Positions 13,384 through 17,972 of a DNA stretch of 17,972 bases are shown in pieces (within the stretch, counting starts at the first letter, position 1; each line of letters begins with the position of its first letter). The notes under the pieces are model-generated. The model had not been told where the DNA came from and did no database searches. It saw only the letters and a list, made by a program, of their open reading frames with translations. This DNA comes from RCC1774 sp050330855 (GTDB lineage: Bacteria; Cyanobacteriota; Cyanobacteriia; Thermosynechococcales; Thermosynechococcaceae). Location of the stretch: positions 1-17,972 of the forward strand of contig JBHJNL010000024.1 of NCBI GenBank assembly GCA_050330855.1, read 5' to 3'. Made by a program: the position numbers and the translations under genes.

Positions 13384-14097
13384 CTCTACGAGGGTGGTGA
13401 TGGGCGAGGCAGACGCTCGTTCTGGCTCAATGGCGTCTTCCTTACGATAGAGCCAAACGCCTTGCAAACCGGCTGAGATTGCACCTTGATAGTCTTCTGA
13501 CCAGCTATCGCCAATATGATAGGCCTGCTCTGCTTCGCACTGGTGTTTTGCCAGCGCAGCCTCAAAGATTTCGAGTTGAGGCTTAGCGGCTCCTACGGCG
13601 GTAGAGATCGTTACAGAGCTGAAGAATGGGGCTAGATCTAGCACTTCAAGCACTTGATGCAGACGAGTATCAAAGTTAGAAATTACGCCGAGAGAAATCC
13701 CCTGCCGTTGCCAACGCTGCAGTGTGGGGATGACGTCAGGGTAAATAATCCAGGGATCGGCTTTGGCAAAGTGATCAAACAAAATCTTGAAGAACGCATC
13801 AAAGTCAGTAAACTGCTCGATAACGCCGACACGCTTAAAGCTCTCGTGAGCCACCGCCTGCCACCAAGCAAACTCATGGGCAGGAATCTCTGCCGGGTCA
13901 ACGCCAGGAAATGCCGCTCGGGGCGCTGCGAAAAAGCTCTCCATAAAGGCTTTGTTGAGTTGCTGGGCATCAACCTCAACGCCAGCCTCGGCTGAAAATC
14001 GTCCATAAATCTCACCCACCGTACCTCGGATGCCAAATAGCGTACCCACGGCATCGAGATAAATCGTGTCAGGAATAAAAAGGGCGGACTTGATCAC
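13366..14097 (-). CDS. HAD-superfamily hydrolase, HDHD3/DREG-2-like
   Basis: A 243-residue HAD-fold hydrolase. Motif I is YLDAVGTLF with nucleophile Asp15. Motif II is VISNF with Ser140. Motif III is Lys172 (AAKPQLEIF). Motif IV is HIGDSWSEDYQGA with Asp197 and Asp202. A helical cap domain lies between motifs I and II (about 30-120). Position Asp+2, the general acid of phosphatases, is Val17, as in the HDHD3/DREG-2 group and similar to haloacid dehalogenases (DAYGT). The reaction is thus either phosphate-ester or C-halogen hydrolysis; the substrate is unknown. ATG 14097 begins right before the first strand. The gene lies downstream of the atpB-atpE terminator on the same strand, so it needs its own promoter. 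Confidence 0.87.
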   Translation of the reverse strand: MIKSALFIPDTIYLDAVGTLFGIRGTVGEIYGRFSAEAGVEVDAQQLNKAFMESFFAAPRAAFPGVDPAEIPAHEFAWWQAVAHESFKRVGVIEQFTDFDAFFKILFDHFAKADPWIIYPDVIPTLQRWQRQGISLGVISNFDTRLHQVLEVLDLAPFFSSVTISTAVGAAKPQLEIFEAALAKHQCEAEQAYHIGDSWSEDYQGAISAGLQGVWLYRKEDAIEPERASASPITTLVELQFSP

Positions 14098-14123
14098 GGG
14101 TCACTTTTTCTAGAAAAGACAGA

Positions 14124-14146
14124 AAGCCCCGCCATTGGCGGGGCTT
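14124..14146 (-). terminator. Rho-independent terminator of atpB-atpE
   Basis: A perfect 10-bp GC-rich stem, AAGCCCCGCC-ATT-GGCGGGGCTT, lies 33 bases past the epsilon-subunit stop. On the minus strand it is followed by a T-rich tail (TTTCTGTCTTTTC). This fits an intrinsic terminator for the ATP synthase transcript and separates it from the HAD gene. Confidence 0.87.
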
Positions 14147-14178
14147 GAAATCATATCAATCAGTGAGATTGAGTAGGG

Positions 14179-14595
14179 TTAAATCTGCACCACTTCTCCT
14201 GAAGCCTGCAACCGAGCGCGAGCACGCTTGAAGTCTTGGGCCGCCTGCAATTGCTCTTGGCGACTGCTGCCTTGCTCAGCTTTCTTCATCCGAGCTTCAG
14301 CGTCAGACATTGCCTGACGAGCCGCATCGCGATCAATGGTGTCGCCGCGCTCTGCGCCGTTGACAAGGATTATAACCTCGTTGTTTTCAACTTCAGCAAA
14401 GCCGCCCATCAGGGCTATCGCAACCCAGTCTTTACCCGGTCGCACTCGCATAACGCCAATCTCTAGCGCTGATAGCAACGGCGCGTGGCCGGAGAGAATA
14501 CCCAGTTGACCTGTCGTACTGGGCAGAATGACTTCCTCGGCGGAAGAATCCCAGACGGTCTTATCGGGTGAAACAACCCGAACGGTAAGTGTCAT
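14179..14595 (-). CDS. atpE: F1F0 ATP synthase epsilon subunit
   Basis: A 138-residue subunit of the F1 central stalk on the thylakoid/plasma membrane. It couples rotation to catalysis and can inhibit ATP hydrolysis. The N-terminal beta-sandwich (1-85) carries TVRVVSPDKTVW, STTGQLGILSGHAPLLSALE (26-45) and FAEVENNEVIILV. The C-terminal helical hairpin (about 90-132) is rich in Ala, Arg and Gln, as usual. Length is normal for cyanobacteria. The ATG is ten bases past the beta-subunit stop, and the ribosome binding site (TAGGAGAG) overlaps that stop codon, so translation is coupled. The symbol atpE follows chloroplast usage; atpC is used in bacterial nomenclature for the same protein. Confidence 0.97.
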   Translation of the reverse strand: MTLTVRVVSPDKTVWDSSAEEVILPSTTGQLGILSGHAPLLSALEIGVMRVRPGKDWVAIALMGGFAEVENNEVIILVNGAERGDTIDRDAARQAMSDAEARMKKAEQGSSRQEQLQAAQDFKRARARLQASGEVVQI

Positions 14596-14605
14596 CGGTT
14601 CTCTC

Positions 14606-16063
14606 CTACTTGGCTTCGGCGTTCATTTTCTCGCCCTTGGCGATCGCTTCGTCAATGTCACCGACGAGGTAGAAAGCCTGCTCAGGCAGCTCGTCGAGAT
14701 CACCAGCTAGAATCTTCTTGAAGCCTGCGATGGTCTTCTCAAGAGAGACGTATTTGCCGGGAGAACCTGTGAACACCTCAGCCACGAAGAACGGCTGGGA
14801 AAGGAATCGCTCAATCTTGCGAGCGCGAGCGACAACGGTACGATCTTCTTCAGAGAGTTCATCCAGACCCAAAATCGCAATGATGTCCTGAAGCTCTTTA
14901 TAGCGCTGCAGTGTCGACTGAACGGCACGAGCGGTATCGTAGTGATCGTCGCCCACAATAGAGGGCTGCAGCATCGTTGAGGCAGAATCTAACGGATCCA
15001 CCGCAGGGTAGATGCCCTTAGAGGCCAAACCTCTAGACAGCACGGTTGTACCGTCTAGGTGAGCAAAGGTGGTGGCTGGCGCGGGATCTGTTAAGTCATC
15101 TGCAGGCACATAAACCGCCTGAATAGACGTAATTGAACCCTCTTTTGTGGAGGTAATCCGCTCTTGCAGGTCGCCCATGTCAGTACCGAGGGTGGGCTGG
15201 TAGCCGACCGCAGACGGCATCCGACCTAAGAGTGCAGATACCTCAGAACCGGCCTGTACAAAGCGGAAAATATTGTCGATGAACAGCAGTACGTCCTGCT
15301 TGCTCACGTCACGGAAGTACTCTGCCATGGTCAACGCAGAGAGGCCAACGCGCATTCTGGCTCCGGGTGGCTCGTTCATCTGGCCGTAGCACAGCGCAAT
15401 TTTAGACTCATTGAGGTTATCGGCATTGATTACCCCAGATTCAATCATTTCGTTATAGAGATCATTGCCCTCACGGGTGCGTTCACCCACACCGCCAAAC
15501 ACCGACACTCCACCGTGGTTCGTTGCAATATTGTTGATCAGCTCCATCATAATGACGGTCTTGCCGACGCCAGCACCGCCAAAGAGTCCAATTTTGCCCC
15601 CCCGACGATAGGGCGTCAGTAGGTCGATCACCTTAATGCCGGTCTCAAAAACAGAAGGCTTGGTTTCAAGCTCGGTGAGCTTGGGGGCCGGACGGTGAAT
15701 CGGAGAGGTCTCATCTGTACCGACATCACCCTTCTCGTCAACCGGTTCGCCCAATACGTTAAAAATGCGGCCCAAGGTTGCTTTACCCACCGGAACGCTG
15801 ATCGGCGCGCCGGTATCAACAACTTCCATGCCGCGCACGAGGCCGTCAGTGGCGCTCATTGAAACCGCTCGAACTTGGTTATCACCCAAGAGCTGCTGGA
15901 CTTCACAGGTAACAGAAACGTCGTTCCCTGCTGAATTCTTGCCTTGTACCTTAATGGCATTATAGATCCGAGGCATTTTGCCGTTCGGATACTCAACGTC
16001 TAGGACCGGCCCAATGACTTGTGAAATGTAACCAATATTTGTCTTCTCTGTGGTGCTGACCAT
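14606..16063 (-). CDS. atpB: F1F0 ATP synthase beta subunit
   Basis: A 485-residue catalytic subunit of F1. Landmarks are the P-loop GGAGVGKT (162-169), the catalytic glutamate Glu194 in GVGERTREGN, Walker B in LLFIDNIFRF (259-268), SALLGRMPSAVGYQP (276-290), and the DELSEED loop (401-407) that contacts subunit gamma. All are intact. The frame is open upstream to 16108, but I chose ATG 16063 (MVSTTEKTN) because cyanobacterial beta subunits start there and the extra 15 residues have no counterpart. In cyanobacteria beta and epsilon form their own operon, away from the main atp cluster, as seen here. The symbol atpB follows chloroplast usage; bacterial nomenclature uses atpD. Confidence 0.98.
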   Translation of the reverse strand: MVSTTEKTNIGYISQVIGPVLDVEYPNGKMPRIYNAIKVQGKNSAGNDVSVTCEVQQLLGDNQVRAVSMSATDGLVRGMEVVDTGAPISVPVGKATLGRIFNVLGEPVDEKGDVGTDETSPIHRPAPKLTELETKPSVFETGIKVIDLLTPYRRGGKIGLFGGAGVGKTVIMMELINNIATNHGGVSVFGGVGERTREGNDLYNEMIESGVINADNLNESKIALCYGQMNEPPGARMRVGLSALTMAEYFRDVSKQDVLLFIDNIFRFVQAGSEVSALLGRMPSAVGYQPTLGTDMGDLQERITSTKEGSITSIQAVYVPADDLTDPAPATTFAHLDGTTVLSRGLASKGIYPAVDPLDSASTMLQPSIVGDDHYDTARAVQSTLQRYKELQDIIAILGLDELSEEDRTVVARARKIERFLSQPFFVAEVFTGSPGKYVSLEKTIAGFKKILAGDLDELPEQAFYLVGDIDEAIAKGEKMNAEAK

Positions 16064-16094
16064 GCTCGCGCCTACTAAGTGGATGTATCGATAG

Positions 16095-16114
16095 AGCTGC
16101 CACAACAAGCAGCT
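16095..16114 (-). promoter_or_regulatory. hairpin in the atpB leader
   Basis: In the 110 or more bases upstream of atpB, AGCTGC and GCAGCT (6-bp stem, eight-base loop) lie 31-51 bases before the ATG, where they would form a stem-loop in the mRNA leader. Further upstream GATAAT (about 16140-16145 on the minus strand) could be a -10 element, without a convincing -35. A role in translation or mRNA stability is only inferred. Confidence 0.4.
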
Positions 16115-16314
16115 TTGCGGATAAAAACGCCACTATCCAAATTATCATCTAAGGGGGACAACGTAAACTTTCTTTGCGAGGTTTTGCGATCACCGGGGTC
16201 CAACTGAGGGCCACCACAGAAGTACTTTTTTCTGCGACTACCCATGGCGTTGGGTTGAGTCTGAATGGAGGCAAAACACAGACTTTAGACAATAATGGAT
16301 TCGTGCCCTCTTCT

Positions 16315-17628
16315 ATGGACGAAGCTGCAGCGCTCATGTCATTTACCCAGGCTCCTGTAGGTGTCACCTCAACGCAACTTCCGAATAATAACGTTGCAAA
16401 TAAGGTGACACCCGAAGATCGTGCATTCCACGAGTGGTGCCGATTTGTACTGTCTTTCCCGCCTCACTTAGTTGCAGACTATATCGCGAAGTTCGAGCTT
16501 AGCAATGGCAGCGTCATATTAGACCCATTCTGCGGAACAGGGACAACCGTTGTCGAAGCAAAGCTCCATGGAATTAATACCATCGGCATTGAAGCCAATC
16601 CGGTTGCTCATTTAGCCAGCACCGTCAAGACAACCTGGGGTCTAGACCCTGATCAGCTCGTTGAAGATACAACACAGATTGCGAAAGGGGCATTGGCAAC
16701 GAGAGGATATCACGGGCAAAAGAAGCTGAGATCGCTACCCGAAGCCTCATTTAACCTCCTGCTCAAAAACTCCATTAGCCCTCTACCGCTCCACAAAGCC
16801 CTGATTCTATTGGCAAAAATCAATGAATCTGATCACCTTGAATGCCATCCGTTTTGGCAAATCGCGTTTGCTAAAACTATCGTTAAGCACTGCAGTAACT
16901 TGCACTTTGGGCCCGAAGTGAGCGTTCGACGGCACAAACGAGAAGATGCTCTGGTGGTTGAAACTTGGCTGGCAGAGGTCGAAACGATGGCAACCGATTT
17001 GCGGGAAGCATCTAAGAATCCAGCTCCGTCAATCATTCACCATGCAGACTCTCGAAATGTTGCTCAATTTTTAGAACCAGAATCTATTGATGCTGTGTTT
17101 ACCTCGCCTCCCTATCCCAACGAGAAAGACTACACCCGCACCACTCGGTTAGAAACGGTGCTGTTGGGCTTCATTAAAGATAAGCACGATTTGAGAGCGC
17201 TGAAGAAAGGGCTACTCCGCTCTAATAGTCGCAATGTCTACAAAGGCGATGATGACGATCAGTGGATTGAGCAACACGCGAACATCCTGCAAGTGGCCCA
17301 AGCCATTGAGGATCGTCGCATCGAACTCGGTAAAACATCAGGTTTTGAAAAGCAATACAAGAAAGTGACGAGACTCTATTTTGGCGGTATGGCTCGCCAT
17401 TTAGCCTCTCTTAGACCTTTTTTAAAACCAGGGGCAAAGCTGGGCTATGTGGTTGGCGATCAAGCTTCATTTTTAAGAGTGATGATCCGAACGGGCCAGC
17501 TTTTAGCTGAAGTTGCTGAGGGACTAGGGTATGAAGTTGAAAGTATTGATCTGTTCCGTACACGACTGGCGACCGCGACGAAACAACAGATGCGGGAAGA
17601 GGTTGTTGTTCTGCGCTGGCCTGGATAG
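16315..17628 (+). CDS. DNA methyltransferase (N4-cytosine/N6-adenine class)
   Basis: A 437-residue S-adenosylmethionine-dependent amino-methyltransferase. The SAM site (motif I) is ILDPFCGTGTTVVEA with DPFCGTGT at 70-77, then IGIEANP (motif II region, 91-96). The catalytic motif IV is TSPPYPNEKDY with TSPPY at 263-267. The SPPY form is common in N4-cytosine enzymes and also occurs in N6-adenine ones, so the target base is open. The roughly 185 residues between the motifs probably include target recognition. The frame is open to a TTG at 16174, but residues before ATG 16315 look unlike protein. A run AAGGGGG (16151-16157) is the only ribosome-site-like sequence and is far away. Its stop is immediately followed by the ATG of a restriction-enzyme-like stub. 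HIP1 octamers are absent from this gene. Confidence 0.88.
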   Translation: MDEAAALMSFTQAPVGVTSTQLPNNNVANKVTPEDRAFHEWCRFVLSFPPHLVADYIAKFELSNGSVILDPFCGTGTTVVEAKLHGINTIGIEANPVAHLASTVKTTWGLDPDQLVEDTTQIAKGALATRGYHGQKKLRSLPEASFNLLLKNSISPLPLHKALILLAKINESDHLECHPFWQIAFAKTIVKHCSNLHFGPEVSVRRHKREDALVVETWLAEVETMATDLREASKNPAPSIIHHADSRNVAQFLEPESIDAVFTSPPYPNEKDYTRTTRLETVLLGFIKDKHDLRALKKGLLRSNSRNVYKGDDDDQWIEQHANILQVAQAIEDRRIELGKTSGFEKQYKKVTRLYFGGMARHLASLRPFLKPGAKLGYVVGDQASFLRVMIRTGQLLAEVAEGLGYEVESIDLFRTRLATATKQQMREEVVVLRWPG

Positions 17629-17763
17629 ATGGCAAAACCCAATCGATATTCTCAGATTATTGATTTCATCTTTCATCGGTACTACCAAGATAGAACCAGT
17701 AGAGTCGATTTCAATCGAGAAGACATTATTGCTGCAGCTAGAGAGCTAGAGCTGGGTGCCTGA
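17629..17763 (+). pseudogene. truncated restriction endonuclease-like gene start
   Basis: An ATG directly after the methyltransferase stop opens 44 codons ending at TGA 17761-17763. The sequence MAKPNRYSQIIDFIFHRYYQ, then VDFNREDIIAAARELEL, matches the N-terminal module I remember from type II restriction endonucleases encoded next to such methyltransferases: MxKPNRYxxIIExIFxxxY, then FxRxDIxxAAxELxI, which continues as LPKNLGDVIYSFRYR. Here the match stops at residue 41 and the following DNA shows no continuation in any frame that I can see. The family is normally 250-350 residues, so the gene is cut off by deletion or insertion. It could also be a small independent gene. Confidence 0.55.
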
Positions 17764-17972
17764 CACATCTGTGTTCGCCCTTTTTTCATGGGGTTTTGCA
17801 CTGCAACGAGCGAATCCGAGAAAACCAGATTTTGTTGTATAGCGAATTTCATAATTACTGGCGTTTAGACTAATTGTTATACAATAGCCTGAGTATAATC
17901 GTCTTAAAGCCTTGAAGATAGAGGCTTTCGCTATTGATAATATGCAATTTTGGGACTGATAAATGACTTTTT
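17764..17972. other. AT-rich tail with nested inverted repeats
   Basis: The 209 bases to the window end hold no gene I can support. A nested dyad is present: CAATAGC (17882-17888) pairs with GCTATTG (17930-17936), and inside it AAAGCC (17906-17911) pairs with GGCTTT (17923-17928). A short palindrome ATTGTTATACAAT (about 17873-17885) overlaps its edge, and TATAAT (17894-17899) could be a -10 box. The sequence right after the truncated gene begins with the palindrome ACACATCTGTGT. These could be ends of a mobile element whose body lies beyond the window. Confidence 0.4.

Noticed and set aside
16064..16108. Extended ATP synthase beta subunit from 16108
   Set aside because: The extra 15 residues overlap the leader hairpin and are not found in cyanobacterial beta subunits, which begin at the M-V-x-T-x-E sequence.
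16174..16314. Extended N-terminus of the methyltransferase from TTG 16174
   Set aside because: The residues read like translated intergenic DNA, the start is a TTG, and the Shine-Dalgarno-like run lies about 16 bases away. ATG 16315 is followed by family-like sequence.
1..17972. tRNA, rRNA and CRISPR arrays
   Set aside because: No cloverleaf-like, ribosomal or regularly spaced repeat sequence was seen in the gaps on either strand.

Overview
The window is almost certainly from a cyanobacterium. It carries about a dozen copies of the octamer GCGATCGC (HIP1), for example near 635, 2789, 3063, 5863, 7209, 7315, 8900, 10559, 11124, 11574, 12879 and 14638. It also carries genes typical of cyanobacteria: ictB, an Rre1/Ycf29-type response regulator, a PerR/FurC-type regulator, an RppA-like response regulator, a DUF4079 membrane protein, ClpS, and the F1-ATPase beta-epsilon pair standing apart from the rest of the ATP synthase genes. 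The genus cannot be fixed from sequence alone. Most of the window is chromosomal housekeeping DNA, with four small patches of gene decay or mobility.

Layout. 131-5559: a small DUF7079-like protein, a membrane-anchored alpha/beta hydrolase and a PerR-like Fur regulator (all +). The regulator's 3' end overlaps the tail of the convergent cobyrinate a,c-diamide synthase gene (-). A remnant of an IS110-family transposase follows, then a translationally coupled DUF4079 membrane protein and short-chain dehydrogenase (+). 5545-9298: an unrecognised 141-residue protein (-), then rre1-ictB as a tight pair (+), clpS and a TPR protein (+). 9209-9557: remains of a DUF6883-DUF4926 gene pair, the first 5'-truncated and the second carrying one in-frame TAG. 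9571-13098, all on the minus strand in transcription order: an RppA-like response regulator, proA, a leader that looks like a cobalamin riboswitch, and the long-form cobaltochelatase cbiX. 13189-14097: a small membrane protein (+) and a HAD hydrolase (-). 14124-16063: atpB-atpE (beta, epsilon), closed by a clear terminator (-). 16315-17763: a DNA methyltransferase followed directly by a 44-codon stub resembling the start of a restriction endonuclease (+).

How the genes fit together. Two corrin-pathway enzymes (CbiX for cobalt insertion, CobB/CbiA for a,c-amidation) lie about 6 kb apart. The proposed riboswitch would place cbiX under cobalamin feedback even though it lies directly behind proA. 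rre1-ictB joins a stress-response regulator to a membrane protein historically linked to inorganic carbon accumulation. The observations most worth checking are the riboswitch-like leader, the decayed DUF6883-DUF4926 pair, and the methyltransferase whose restriction partner seems to have been lost. I found no convincing undescribed system, tRNA, rRNA or CRISPR array.
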